A stretch of 64,000 nt of DNA from an uncultured Alteromonadaceae bacterium (GTDB lineage Bacteria > Pseudomonadota > Gammaproteobacteria > Enterobacterales > Alteromonadaceae), in assembly GCA_947494925.1 (NCBI GenBank), contig CANLWS010000004.1:124001-188000 (forward strand), written 5' to 3'. Each line of letters begins with the position of its first letter. Within the stretch, counting starts at the first letter, position 1. The position numbers and the translations under genes are program-made. This document shows, piece after piece, positions 1 through 8,630 of the stretch. Below the pieces are notes generated by a model, which saw only the letters and a program-made list of their open reading frames with translations, was not told where the DNA came from and searched no databases.

Positions 1-45
1 TTTATCTTCGTTGAACCACTTAACAGTACCTTGTACTTTAGACAT
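1..45 (-). CDS. CspA-family cold-shock protein, N-terminal fragment
   Basis: The reverse complement opens with ATG and encodes MSKVQGTVKWFNEDK before leaving the window. The VKWFN stretch is the start of the nucleic-acid-binding cold-shock domain, whose RNP motifs would lie outside. Family members are about 70-residue OB-fold RNA chaperones that melt mRNA structure. The start is preceded by an AGG about nine bases upstream. Only 15 codons are visible, so the paralogue cannot be assigned. Confidence 0.9.
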   Translation of the reverse strand, partial: MSKVQGTVKWFNEDK

Positions 46-395
46 AATAATTACCTGTATTTGTATAAATAAATTGAGCCCACTGGGCTGTTCTAGCGTA
101 AAAATGGACTAACGATTAACAACTACAGGACGTGGAATAACTACTAACACAACGTAATGGAGAAGATAAAATAGACTCTCTTTCTAGCTGAGCCGGAGAT
201 TACAGGAATATTGACGAAGGTCAAATAAAATCGCAGGTTATTTGCAAGAAACATGTAAATATCCGATTAATTGGCTGTTTTTCTGCCACGGGTAGGTTTT
301 TTACTCTGAGAAAAACCTTCATCAATCTTCTGGATAATATTCTCGATACTTGTCTAAACTTGCTACAGAGTATTCCAGTGAGAGTAAAATATAAA
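46..395. other. Intergenic region, csp leader and S9 peptidase promoter region
   Basis: No credible gene is seen here. The csp gene reads leftwards and the S9 peptidase rightwards, so this is a divergent promoter region. Cold-shock genes of this family normally have a long 5' untranslated leader, and an AT-rich stretch of suitable length precedes the csp start. I could not identify a convincing cold-box or promoter hexamer. Confidence 0.5.
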
Positions 396-2330
396 ATGAG
401 ATTAAGCGTTTACCTGTTAATTTTCGTCTGTTTTTCCAGTCTGGCTGTCACTACCCGAACGGCAAACAATGGTAATTTGGTGATGCAGGACATCCCGGAG
501 ATCCCCGAGGCTATCGTCAACGGACTGAATCAGTTTCAAAATGTCCGCTCAGCTCCTTTCAGGGACTTCAGTTTTAGTGGCAACAGTATCTATGTAACAA
601 CCCGCTTCGGTGATGTTTCCCAGTTGCACAGAATAGATAAGCCTGCTGGTGCCCGCCGACAGCTGACATTTTTCGACGAACCTATAGGATCGATCAGCCG
701 TCAGCCAGATGGTGATCTCATCGCTTTTACCATGGACGCGGGAGGAAGTGAGTATGCCCAGGTCTTCATTTTAGACCCCTCTACTGGTGAGAGCAGAATG
801 CTGACCGATGGTGAGTCTCGCAATGGGGTGATTTCATGGAGTAAAAAAGGCGGTAAGTTGGCCTATCAGAGCACTAAACGAAATGGCCGATCCAATGATA
901 TCTGGATGATGGATATCAACGAACCAGAAAAATCCCGCATGGTTCTGGAATCCCCTGATGGCAGTTGGTGGGGTGCAGTAGATTGGGATGATAAGAACCT
1001 GAACTTACTCGTTCAGCAGTACACTAGTGCCAGTGACTCCAAAGTGTACGCAGTTAATCTTGATTCTGGAGAGAAAATTTTACTGGATGGCAGTAGCGAC
1101 TCCCCATCCGTTAACTACGCCCTTAGCTATGCCCGAGCAGACAAAGGGTATTTTCTGACTACTAATCAGGGTAGCGAGTTTGAGCGACTGGCGTATCGTG
1201 ATTTCGCCTCAGACAAATTAACCATCATTACTGAAGATATTAACTGGAACGTTAACAATTTTGCTTTGAGTGAAGATGGAAAGCGTGCAGCGTTTACGGT
1301 AAACGAAGACGGTGTGAGTAAACTCTACTTGCTTAACCCTAAGTCTTTTTCCTATAAAGCTGTATCAGATCTGCCACTTGGTGCCATTGCCGGTATTACC
1401 TTTAGCCCAGATGGAAAACGGCTGGCTATGACGCTGAACACAGCGCAAACCCCCAGCGACAGCTTTGTACTATCATTGAATAGAAGCGTCACTAGCCATG
1501 GCAAGCTGGAACGTTGGACATTCAGTGAGGTTGGCGGTTTGAATACCGACAATTTTGTTGTTCCTGAACTAGTCAGGTATGAGACTTTTGATAAACGCCA
1601 GGTCCCGGCTTTTGTCTACAAACCCAACAAAAAAGGACCTCATCCGGTCATAATCAGCATCCATGGCGGGCCAGAAGGCCAGTATCGCCCCACATTCAGT
1701 AGTACCTTTCAACTGTGGATGAAGACTCTGGGTGCAGCGGTCATTGCCCCCAACGTTCGGGGATCGGCAGGATACGGCAAAGAATATATTAACCTGGACA
1801 ATGGTTTTAAACGCGAGGACTCGGTTAAAGATATCGGCGCCTTACTCAACTGGATAGCTACGCAACCAGATCTTGATGAAAATCGTGTGGCAGTGTTCGG
1901 TGGTAGTTATGGAGGATATATGGTGCTGGCAAGCGCCGTGCACTACAGTGACAAGCTTAAGGCAGCGGTAGATATTGTCGGGATTTCTAACTTTGTGACT
2001 TTTCTTGAAAATACTAAGGATTATCGGCGCGATTTACGCAGGGTTGAATATGGGGATGAACGGGATCCGGCCATGAGGGCACACCTCGAAGCCATCAGTC
2101 CGAGCAATAACGTGAGTAAAATTAATGTCCCCATGTTTGTAGTGCAGGGACAAAATGATCCCAGAGTACCAGTAACTGAAGCCGAACAAATCGTGGATGC
2201 CCTCCGTAAGAACGGCAAGCAGGTTTGGTATATGAATGCTCTGAACGAAGGTCATGGTTATCGTAAGAAGGAAAATCGCGATATTTACCAACAGGCCGTA
2301 GTGTTGTTTTTGCAGCAGCATCTACTCTAG
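396..2330 (+). CDS. Secreted S9 family (prolyl oligopeptidase-type) peptidase
   Basis: A 644-residue exported serine peptidase of the dipeptidyl/acylaminoacyl-peptidase type, expected to trim short peptides in the periplasm. The ATG at 396 is preferred over the in-frame TTG at 360 because it places a hydrophobic signal peptide (MRLSVYLLIFVCFSSLAV) at the N terminus. The first roughly 370 residues carry repeated WD40-like/TolB-type blades (for example PDGDLIAFTMD, SPDGKRLAMTL). The C-terminal alpha/beta hydrolase has the nucleophile motif GGSYGG with Ser about 504, an acid in QGQNDPRVP and the His in NEGHGY, so the catalytic triad is complete. It is a single gene. Specificity beyond the family is not predictable. 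Confidence 0.92.
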   Translation: MRLSVYLLIFVCFSSLAVTTRTANNGNLVMQDIPEIPEAIVNGLNQFQNVRSAPFRDFSFSGNSIYVTTRFGDVSQLHRIDKPAGARRQLTFFDEPIGSISRQPDGDLIAFTMDAGGSEYAQVFILDPSTGESRMLTDGESRNGVISWSKKGGKLAYQSTKRNGRSNDIWMMDINEPEKSRMVLESPDGSWWGAVDWDDKNLNLLVQQYTSASDSKVYAVNLDSGEKILLDGSSDSPSVNYALSYARADKGYFLTTNQGSEFERLAYRDFASDKLTIITEDINWNVNNFALSEDGKRAAFTVNEDGVSKLYLLNPKSFSYKAVSDLPLGAIAGITFSPDGKRLAMTLNTAQTPSDSFVLSLNRSVTSHGKLERWTFSEVGGLNTDNFVVPELVRYETFDKRQVPAFVYKPNKKGPHPVIISIHGGPEGQYRPTFSSTFQLWMKTLGAAVIAPNVRGSAGYGKEYINLDNGFKREDSVKDIGALLNWIATQPDLDENRVAVFGGSYGGYMVLASAVHYSDKLKAAVDIVGISNFVTFLENTKDYRRDLRRVEYGDERDPAMRAHLEAISPSNNVSKINVPMFVVQGQNDPRVPVTEAEQIVDALRKNGKQVWYMNALNEGHGYRKKENRDIYQQAVVLFLQQHLL

Positions 2331-2693
2331 CCATTTTATCTATTATGTCTGCGTCTTTTTTGTTAAATCGAAAAAGACGCAGTAACCTTCCCAATCAGTA
2401 TTTTCTGCCTCTTCACTTATTATCTCAATCAGGGCTGTTGGTCTTCCATATTCAACACAGTTGGGTGCTGAAAAATCAACAAGCCCTTACACAACATGAA
2501 CAAAAATCGTTCAAAACCTTGTCTGTTTTCTTTACAGGATAAACAGGCAAAATCCTTGTACCTGGTTTTTTCCTATTATCCACAAGGCCATCGTTGTTGT
2601 GGTCCCAAAATTGCTAAGCCATTTATAGGCTATCAATATTAAGTAGTAGTTGTAGTGGTGTGATAGTCGCCACTTAACGGAAATAATATTAAA
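2331..2693. other. Intergenic region with a 12-bp perfect inverted repeat
   Basis: No credible gene. At 2349-2382 the sequence CTGCGTCTTTTT, a 10-base loop and AAAAAGACGCAG form a perfect 12-bp hairpin just after the S9 peptidase stop. The T tract is inside the stem rather than after it, so this is not a textbook intrinsic terminator in either direction, although it may still end transcription or stabilise the 3' end. A 65-codon open frame overlapping it has no recognisable features and was left out. Confidence 0.5.
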
Positions 2694-3329
2694 ATGAACA
2701 TGGAACAAAACCTTTCGGTTGGAAAGCTGGTTACAGCGATTCTTCTTATAACAGCAAGTTTTTCATTCAGCTCACATTCGCAAGCTTCAATAATAAGTTA
2801 TTCAGGAACTTGCATCGGCAACACCGATCCAACTCTTGATTGCCAGGCCATTGACTTGTCTGATGGAGATCAAATCACTGCCGAATTTGGCTTAAGTATT
2901 GAGGTCACAGAAAGTACTTCGTACCTGGATGAAAATCACGTGTCTTTTTGGTCTGTGAATGCAGGTAACATAAGCTTTTCAAGTGTGGATACTACAAACT
3001 GGGATCTTCGGGCAACACTATCAAATGGCGTTTTTACCAGCTTTCAGTTTTTAGCAAGTTTGCCCACCTCAATTGGCCAGTATTTTGGAAAGCCAACCGT
3101 TGATTTGAGATTAAATCAGTGGTTCGTGACGCCAAATGGTGTATGTGCATCTCCGCAATCTGGACAAGGACCATGCGACTTCAATGTATCCAATTCTTTC
3201 CTGTATTTCGATCAGGGGCCTGGCAACGCAATCGGAAGCGTGACTAGTATTGACGTACCTGAGCCTGCGGGATTGGCATTAATGCTGTTAGGACTGATTT
3301 CCTTGGCAAAGGTTAGACAAAAAGCCTAG
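2694..3329 (+). CDS. PEP-CTERM sorting domain protein
   Basis: A 211-residue secreted protein with an N-terminal signal peptide (hydrophobic TAILLITASFSFSS, cleavage near SQA) and a C-terminal sorting signal: VPEP, a hydrophobic helix (LALMLLGLISLA) and a short basic tail. Such proteins are recognised by exosortase (EpsH/XrtA family) at the outer surface in exopolysaccharide-producing Gram-negatives. No exosortase gene lies in this window. The middle is a beta-rich domain with paired Cys residues (CIGNTDPTLDC) and no recognised fold. Confidence 0.85.
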   Translation: MNMEQNLSVGKLVTAILLITASFSFSSHSQASIISYSGTCIGNTDPTLDCQAIDLSDGDQITAEFGLSIEVTESTSYLDENHVSFWSVNAGNISFSSVDTTNWDLRATLSNGVFTSFQFLASLPTSIGQYFGKPTVDLRLNQWFVTPNGVCASPQSGQGPCDFNVSNSFLYFDQGPGNAIGSVTSIDVPEPAGLALMLLGLISLAKVRQKA

Positions 3330-3392
3330 CAGCGAGTTACATCTGGCATTTTCGCCTATTGCCTCAAAACACATTTTGGGGCGATTCATTCA

Positions 3393-4538
3393 TTATCTAA
3401 ATCTTAAGTTGTCGGCGGTTAATTGGTCAATTGACGTTTTACCCATCAGTTTCATACCTCTTTCCAGTTCATCGCGCATCAGACCTAAGGCCCGTTCTAC
3501 ACCAGGCTGCCCTGCAGCGGCCAAGGGAAATAAATAGCCGCGACCAATCCCAACTGCCTTAGCGCCAAGGGACAAAGCTTTGAGCACATGAGTACCACGT
3601 TGCACTCCGCTGTCCATGATAACGTCTATCTCGTCACCAACTTCATCAACTATTTCAGCCAATTGATCAAACGAACTGCGTGAACCATCCAATTGACGGC
3701 CACCATGATTCGAAATAACAATCCCCGCGCAGCCAATCTCCACTGCTCTACGAGCATCTTCTTTGCTCATTATCCCCTTGAGACAGAATTGTCCATCCCA
3801 TTCCTGAACCATCTCGGCCACGTCATCCCAGTTCATAGCAGGGTCAAGCATATTGGTAAAATAATCACCAATGGAACCTGCTCCCTCGCTCATATCTACA
3901 TGGCCGTCCAACTGCGGCAATTTGAATTTTTCGTGGGTTAGGTAGTTAATACCCCACATGGGCTTGAGAACAAATTGCATCATTCCGGCCAATGTCAATT
4001 TAAACGGAATCGAAAACCCTGTGCGTAAGTCCCGTTCCCGATTGCCACCGGTAATTGAATCCACGGTTAACATCATGATTTTTATGCCAGCATTTTTTGC
4101 TCGTGACATCATGGCTCGATTCAATTCTCGGTCTTTATGAAAATAAAATTGATATATCTGTGGGATATCCACCAGAGCGGCAATCTCTTCAAGACTTACA
4201 GTACCTAACGAAGAAACGCCAAATAAGGTGTTAAACTTTTGAGCGGCCAGGGCAACCGCACGTTCCCCCTGATGATGAAATAGCCGCTGCAAAGCAGTAG
4301 GAGAACAGTACACTGGCATTGCCAATTTTTGCCCGAGCACAGTAACTGACAAATCTATCTCTGAAACACCGCTTAAAACATTGGGCACCAAATCACAATT
4401 TTCAAACGCCTGGGTATTACGCCGATAAGTGGACTCGTCATCAGCTCCACCATCAATGTAATTGAAAATCGGGCTGGGCAGACGTCGTTCTGCCAGCTCA
4501 CGAAAATCATTGAAGTTGTGACAGTGCTCTAAACGCAT
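3393..4538 (-). CDS. FMN-dependent alpha-hydroxy-acid (L-lactate type) dehydrogenase
   Basis: A 381-residue enzyme of the glycolate oxidase/L-lactate dehydrogenase/mandelate dehydrogenase family, which oxidises (S)-2-hydroxy acids with FMN and passes electrons to quinone or oxygen. Family signatures are the N-terminal FNYIDGGADDE, the substrate-proton-abstraction motif SNHGGRQLDG, and the FMN phosphate loop GVQRGTHVLKALSLGAKAVGIGRGYLF. Length is typical. It is convergent with the PEP-CTERM gene and follows the secreted protein at 4663-5337 on the same strand after a 124-base gap. L-lactate is the commonest substrate, but other 2-hydroxy acids cannot be excluded. Confidence 0.9.
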   Translation of the reverse strand: MRLEHCHNFNDFRELAERRLPSPIFNYIDGGADDESTYRRNTQAFENCDLVPNVLSGVSEIDLSVTVLGQKLAMPVYCSPTALQRLFHHQGERAVALAAQKFNTLFGVSSLGTVSLEEIAALVDIPQIYQFYFHKDRELNRAMMSRAKNAGIKIMMLTVDSITGGNRERDLRTGFSIPFKLTLAGMMQFVLKPMWGINYLTHEKFKLPQLDGHVDMSEGAGSIGDYFTNMLDPAMNWDDVAEMVQEWDGQFCLKGIMSKEDARRAVEIGCAGIVISNHGGRQLDGSRSSFDQLAEIVDEVGDEIDVIMDSGVQRGTHVLKALSLGAKAVGIGRGYLFPLAAAGQPGVERALGLMRDELERGMKLMGKTSIDQLTADNLRFR

Positions 4539-4662
4539 ATTTGTTGACTCAAGGTCGTTTCAGAAAGATCAAAAATATAGCTTAAACCCAGCATCGAAAG
4601 CGCCAACGTCAGCACATCACTTATTCGCAAAATAACTGAATGTGCTGACCGATTTTGCTGCA

Positions 4663-5337
4663 TCAGAATGGGCTTCTGAAGTCCTGAGTTTCATAATAGA
4701 GCGGTTTCATCGAGCCACAGAATGACAATTTATTAATTAGTTCACCCTGGCTTGGTACCGAAGAAGAAGTATTGAATTCTGTCACACAGTTTACGTTTTC
4801 ATAAAAAAGAACCAGATGATCAAAACTCGGTGAGGACTGAATTTGATGCACAAGAAGCCTGTTACCTCTGCCTATCTCAACCGAGTCGTAAGTGCGTTTG
4901 ATACTGGCATTTTCGATATCGGCCAGCATACGCAGATAAACTTGTTCCGATAAGGTAACCTCAATACCTTCGTAGGTCTTCATCCCACCCCGTTCAAAAT
5001 GCCCCATGTACACATCAACGACTGTTTTAACCTCTTCTCCCCTAATCAACCGTTGCAGATTGAATGGTTTAGGTTTGATTGTGACTAAATCTGCATCGCG
5101 CACTAAATAGGTTAGTTCAGGATTTTTTGATTCAAGCTTATAAATAATCTGCGCGTCGTGAGGCTTATGATACAAAGGCATATGCGACGCAAAAAGTTTT
5201 GAGCCAGCATTAACCACCACCATGCCATGCACCCCCATGTATCCGGGATCAAGGGGTTCAGGCTTTGGCGCCTCTTCTTCCTGAGCCATCGCGCTAGCGC
5301 TCATAAATGCGAGCAACAACAAAAGTTTGATTTTCAT
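4663..5337 (-). CDS. Secreted protein of unknown function
   Basis: I do not recognise the family. The ATG at 5337 gives a clear signal peptide (MKIKLLLLLAFMSASAMAQE, cleavage after AMA); an in-frame TTG at 5367 would only add a polar extension. The mature part (about 205 residues) begins with an acidic, proline-rich linker (EEEAPKPEPLDPG) and then a segment GYMGVHGMVVVNAGSKLFASHMP in which a His-rich stretch (SHMPLYHKPHD) may bind metal. It has two Cys late in the sequence. Predicted periplasmic. Confidence 0.75.
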   Translation of the reverse strand: MKIKLLLLLAFMSASAMAQEEEAPKPEPLDPGYMGVHGMVVVNAGSKLFASHMPLYHKPHDAQIIYKLESKNPELTYLVRDADLVTIKPKPFNLQRLIRGEEVKTVVDVYMGHFERGGMKTYEGIEVTLSEQVYLRMLADIENASIKRTYDSVEIGRGNRLLVHQIQSSPSFDHLVLFYENVNCVTEFNTSSSVPSQGELINKLSFCGSMKPLYYETQDFRSPF

Positions 5338-5629
5338 TAACACTGATTTGCCAATTTTGTTAAACAATAATGATGATCATACGCGCTCAGACTGAATATT
5401 CCACTGAGATTTTTATTTATTGACGCTTGGTAAATATTTTTGTGGAATTACGTTGACTGATAATTCCTTAAGCGCTTAAATAAACTATTGGCTATCAGGC
5501 ATTTAGCATTCTGTTGCCCTCAAATAAAAGTAATCTTACCTACACGTGATGAGCAAAATATTTACCTCAAAGCTCTCTTGTAGGGAAATCAGACTAAGGT
5601 AGTTCGAAATAAATTGATAAGGGCAGTTC

Positions 5630-6316
5630 ATGGACAATAAAAAGGCACTCAGTCTGGTTGTCGCGATTGCAACGTTAAACGTTCCAGTGGGAACCTGGAT
5701 ACTGCATCTTCAAAATCCAAAACTGATGTTGGGATTGAGTTCTGATTTCTGGGCAGGTGCATTTCTCAGCGCTGATGTTGGTATTATGTGGCTACTGATC
5801 TATTTTTTCTATCAGAAAAGCCTGCTGCAAAATGTCAATGGTCAGAACTCTACTCAGCTTCAGCAGGGCCCCGCACCTACACATTCTCATCCAACAATTC
5901 AGATGAATGAACCCCGGAAAAAAGATGGTTACTGGTTTTATTTTAACTATGACGATGTGGAAATAGCTGTGCATCGTTCTACTCTCCTAGGCAATGAGAC
6001 TGTTTTTTTTAACGACAATCCCGTTTCCGAGTTAAATAATATTTTTGGGTTAAAGAGATCCCACAACATCTTATACCAAGGTAAAAAGTTCAAAGTTGTG
6101 ACCGAGTTTGTTGACCTTGTAGGATACAAATTAGAATGTTTGTTATACGTTGACCGTAAAAAGCACTCCAGAGAAACCAAAGGGTTAATAATAGGTGGGG
6201 CCAAAGACGCTTTCACGCAACTTTGCATGACAATAGCAATAGGCGCTGGTTGTGGAATAATTATCGGACTCTTTGTTTATATTGGCTTTTTTCTGTTTGG
6301 GAATGTATTAGGCTAA
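5630..6316 (+). CDS. Membrane protein of unknown function, partner of the adjacent HTH protein
   Basis: A 228-residue protein with two N-terminal hydrophobic segments (about residues 7-26 and 38-60), a soluble middle of about 120 residues rich in beta-forming stretches (YWFYFNYDDVEIAVHRS), and a C-terminal transmembrane segment (about 198-226, TIAIGAGCGIIIGLFVYIGF). The family is not recognised. Its TAA stop at 6314-6316 is followed with no gap by the ATG of the membrane-tethered HTH protein, which implies translational coupling and a shared role. Confidence 0.75.
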   Translation: MDNKKALSLVVAIATLNVPVGTWILHLQNPKLMLGLSSDFWAGAFLSADVGIMWLLIYFFYQKSLLQNVNGQNSTQLQQGPAPTHSHPTIQMNEPRKKDGYWFYFNYDDVEIAVHRSTLLGNETVFFNDNPVSELNNIFGLKRSHNILYQGKKFKVVTEFVDLVGYKLECLLYVDRKKHSRETKGLIIGGAKDAFTQLCMTIAIGAGCGIIIGLFVYIGFFLFGNVLG

Positions 6317-6631
6317 ATGGAAATACTTAGCGAAAAAGTGCGCTATTTCCGGTTACAAAGGAACTGGACACAGCAGCATCTTGCCGACGCAAGCAATTTG
6401 AGTTTGCAAACCGTTGAACGCATCGAAAAGTTTGGCAACGCATCGCAGGAAAGCGTGATGAGTTTGTGTGCAGTATTTGAGATTGAAAAGAAAGAACTTT
6501 CTATTATACCTACGCCCAGTGAAGATAGGTTAAAAACTATCCATATCACAAAACCTATCTTAATAATGATACCAGCCTTGCTAATAGGGCTGGTATTAGG
6601 TTTGACGCTCGGTTACTTCATCAGTCACTAG
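6317..6631 (+). CDS. Membrane-anchored XRE-family HTH protein
   Basis: A 104-residue protein with an N-terminal lambda-repressor-like helix-turn-helix (residues 5-60, core WTQQHLADASNLSLQTVERIEKFG) and a C-terminal hydrophobic helix (about 76-102, ILIMIPALLIGLVLGLTLGYF). The layout puts the DNA-binding domain in the cytoplasm tethered to the inner membrane. It starts on the base after the stop of the preceding membrane protein, so the two are probably made together, the first plausibly sensing or holding the second. Targets are unknown. Confidence 0.85.
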   Translation: MEILSEKVRYFRLQRNWTQQHLADASNLSLQTVERIEKFGNASQESVMSLCAVFEIEKKELSIIPTPSEDRLKTIHITKPILIMIPALLIGLVLGLTLGYFISH

Positions 6632-6711
6632 GCCTGCAAGACTGTATCGCGAGTGAAGCGCTTATATTCAGAACAAAATTCACACGGCAAAGATCAATGC
6701 CCTCTATGGTA

Positions 6712-7239
6712 CTAGGAACCATTGGCCATTTCGCGCACCTGATTTAATGCATCTACAGAAAAGCCTCTGTCATAAAAGTAGATAACCTGACCTTGCTCGT
6801 TAAGTAATACTACCCGTGAGTTATTAGGTTTTTCATTCCCGGTGAAGCGTTGAACACTGTCGCCATCTTCGTAAACGGTGATCACACCTTTCCATAGTTC
6901 TTTGGGGATCCCACCTCTCATTCCGTTGTCAATTTGTGTACTGAACATACGTGGAAACATCCCTTGTATGGTTGGAATTTCATAAACAGGAATTTGCGTG
7001 TCTGTCATATCCAATCCTATCAACCAGCGATCAATATCAAATTGCGAATCCTGCTTATAACCGAACAACAATAAGGTTTTCTGTCCTAGAAAATCCTGCG
7101 GAATCTGGTGAGTTTTATCTTCCAGGCTTTTCCCTGAAAATTCGATCAGTTGTTTACCAGTGAGTTGTTGGTTCGGATATTGCGTGCTACAAGCAATCAA
7201 GCTGAAACTTAACAGCATGATAGTAATTGATTTTTTCAT
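6712..7239 (-). CDS. Lipoprotein with thioredoxin-like fold, no CXXC
   Basis: A 175-residue lipoprotein: signal sequence MKKSITIMLLSFSLIACS with lipobox LIAC. The remainder (LGQKTLLLFGYKQDSQFDIDRWLIGLD ... RVVLLNEQGQVIYFYDRGFSVDALNQV) has the strand order and closing motifs of a thioredoxin/AhpC-like fold but lacks a CXXC active site. Similar Cys-less folds occur in proteins related to the ATP10 assembly factor, a tentative comparison. It is the last gene of a minus-strand stretch, about 100 bases after rsgA on the opposite side of a short AT-rich gap. Function unknown. Confidence 0.7.
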   Translation of the reverse strand: MKKSITIMLLSFSLIACSTQYPNQQLTGKQLIEFSGKSLEDKTHQIPQDFLGQKTLLLFGYKQDSQFDIDRWLIGLDMTDTQIPVYEIPTIQGMFPRMFSTQIDNGMRGGIPKELWKGVITVYEDGDSVQRFTGNEKPNNSRVVLLNEQGQVIYFYDRGFSVDALNQVREMANGS

Positions 7240-7344
7240 TAAACTGACCTGACCTGATTTGTTAAGTTAACAATACGGGTTGGCAACGGGATAAGTTCAA
7301 TTTGTTAAAACTGGCCAGTTTCCACCAGCCAGTTTTAGTAAGAC

Positions 7345-8400
7345 CTAGCGACTATGCTTATCTTTCATCGTGGCCCGGACCAATCTCGCAAATTGTTTAC
7401 CATTCTGTCGACTTTCAGCCAGAGTTCGAGCATTACGCGCTTGCTCCCTTAGAAGTTTGCGGTAATTATTTAACCGTCTCAGGTCAATTGCCCCCTCTTC
7501 TAACGCTTGTCTGACAGCACATCCAGGCTCGGAGTCATGCAGACAATCGGAAAAGCGGCACTGCCGGCTTAGTTCACTGATATCTGCAAAAGTGCTTTCA
7601 ATACCACTTTCGCAATCAGCAATCTGAAGTTCCCTTACCCCAGGCGTATCAATGATGATCCCGCCTTGGGGCATAAAGTGCATCGATCTTCCGGTCGTAG
7701 TATGTCGACCTTTACTGTCATCTTCACGAATGCCAGCTGTCAACTGGGTATCTTCGCGGGTTAGCTGATTGATCAGTGTTGACTTCCCAACGCCTGATGA
7801 GCCAAGAACCACAACAGTATTGCCGCCTTTGCACCACGGCAATAGTTGTGACAGGGCGGATTCGTCAAGTGCGTTGACCCCTTCTACTGCCAGAAATGGG
7901 TCTAACTGCCTGACTTGAGACAAATAATCTTCTGGCGATTCACAACAATCAGATTTGGTTAACACTACCACTGGTTCACAGCCACTTTCATTAGCAATGG
8001 CCAGATACCTTTCGATGCGATTCAAACTAAAATCCTGATTCATTGAACTCACAATAAAGAGCGTATCCACATTGGCTGCGATTAATTGCTTAGCCACATT
8101 GCTTCCAGGTGCTTTTCGAAACAATTCAGTGCATCGTTCAAGTAAACGGCCAAATTGGCCCTTTTCATCAACGAGCAACCAATCGCCTACCGTTATTGGT
8201 GGCATATCAGGTCTCACTTCAATAGCAACAGTCTGTTCTGCAGTCAGGACCTGCAAAAGGCTTTTATGCTGGGCTATGACCCTGGCGGGATGGTAGCTTT
8301 CAAGATCTTGCAGAGAAAGCTGTGACTGAAAAATTGGTCGCCAGCCTAATTGTGGCAATCCCAATTGAAATTGAGTATTCATTATTTTGGTTAACCCCAT
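7345..8400 (-). CDS. rsgA: Ribosome small-subunit-dependent GTPase A (RsgA family)
   Basis: A 351-residue circularly permuted GTPase. An N-terminal OB-fold (about 35-105) is followed by the G motifs in permuted order: G4 TKSD at 148-151, G1 GSSGVGKST at 200-208 and G3 DTPG at 251-254. A C-terminal zinc module has C281, C286, H288 and C294. The family checks 30S maturation and displaces RbfA during late ribosome assembly. The sequence is closer to the second, paralogous RsgA type seen in some marine gammaproteobacteria than to the canonical orn-neighbouring copy, since no orn or psd lies beside it. The start could also be the ATG at 8382. Confidence 0.9.
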   Translation of the reverse strand: MGLTKIMNTQFQLGLPQLGWRPIFQSQLSLQDLESYHPARVIAQHKSLLQVLTAEQTVAIEVRPDMPPITVGDWLLVDEKGQFGRLLERCTELFRKAPGSNVAKQLIAANVDTLFIVSSMNQDFSLNRIERYLAIANESGCEPVVVLTKSDCCESPEDYLSQVRQLDPFLAVEGVNALDESALSQLLPWCKGGNTVVVLGSSGVGKSTLINQLTREDTQLTAGIREDDSKGRHTTTGRSMHFMPQGGIIIDTPGVRELQIADCESGIESTFADISELSRQCRFSDCLHDSEPGCAVRQALEEGAIDLRRLNNYRKLLREQARNARTLAESRQNGKQFARLVRATMKDKHSR

Positions 8401-8489
8401 ACATAGTTATGGCTATGTAGTTTAAAAGTTTCAATTTGGGGGCGAGCAGACGCATATAACGTTTAGGAAAACGCTATGGGTGTGTATCC

Positions 8490-8539
8490 CCCGACATCAC
8501 ATGTCGGGCAAATTCGCTTTTTACTTATTGAATTGCCCG
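8490..8539 (-). promoter_or_regulatory. Two overlapping alternative hairpins upstream of rsgA
   Basis: In the 230-base gap upstream of rsgA, CCCGACAT-CAC-ATGTCGGG (8490-8508) forms a perfect 8-bp stem. CGGGCAAATTC (8505-8515) can instead pair with GAATTGCCCG (8530-8539). The two stems share CGGG, so they cannot form at once. There is no U tract behind either. This may be a leader switch, a processed 3' end of the upstream metallo-hydrolase transcript, or chance. Confidence 0.35.
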
Positions 8540-8630
8540 GCTGTAAGGGTCAAAACAATCATCAAAAACCTCCTGTCTATACTGTTGGTTGGGATATTGT
8601 GGTTCCATCATAGCAGAACTGAGACCAGCA

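Noticed and set aside
2345-2542. Plus-strand 65-codon frame after the S9 peptidase
   Set aside because: It spans the hairpin at 2349-2382, has no signal or domain and no ribosome site.
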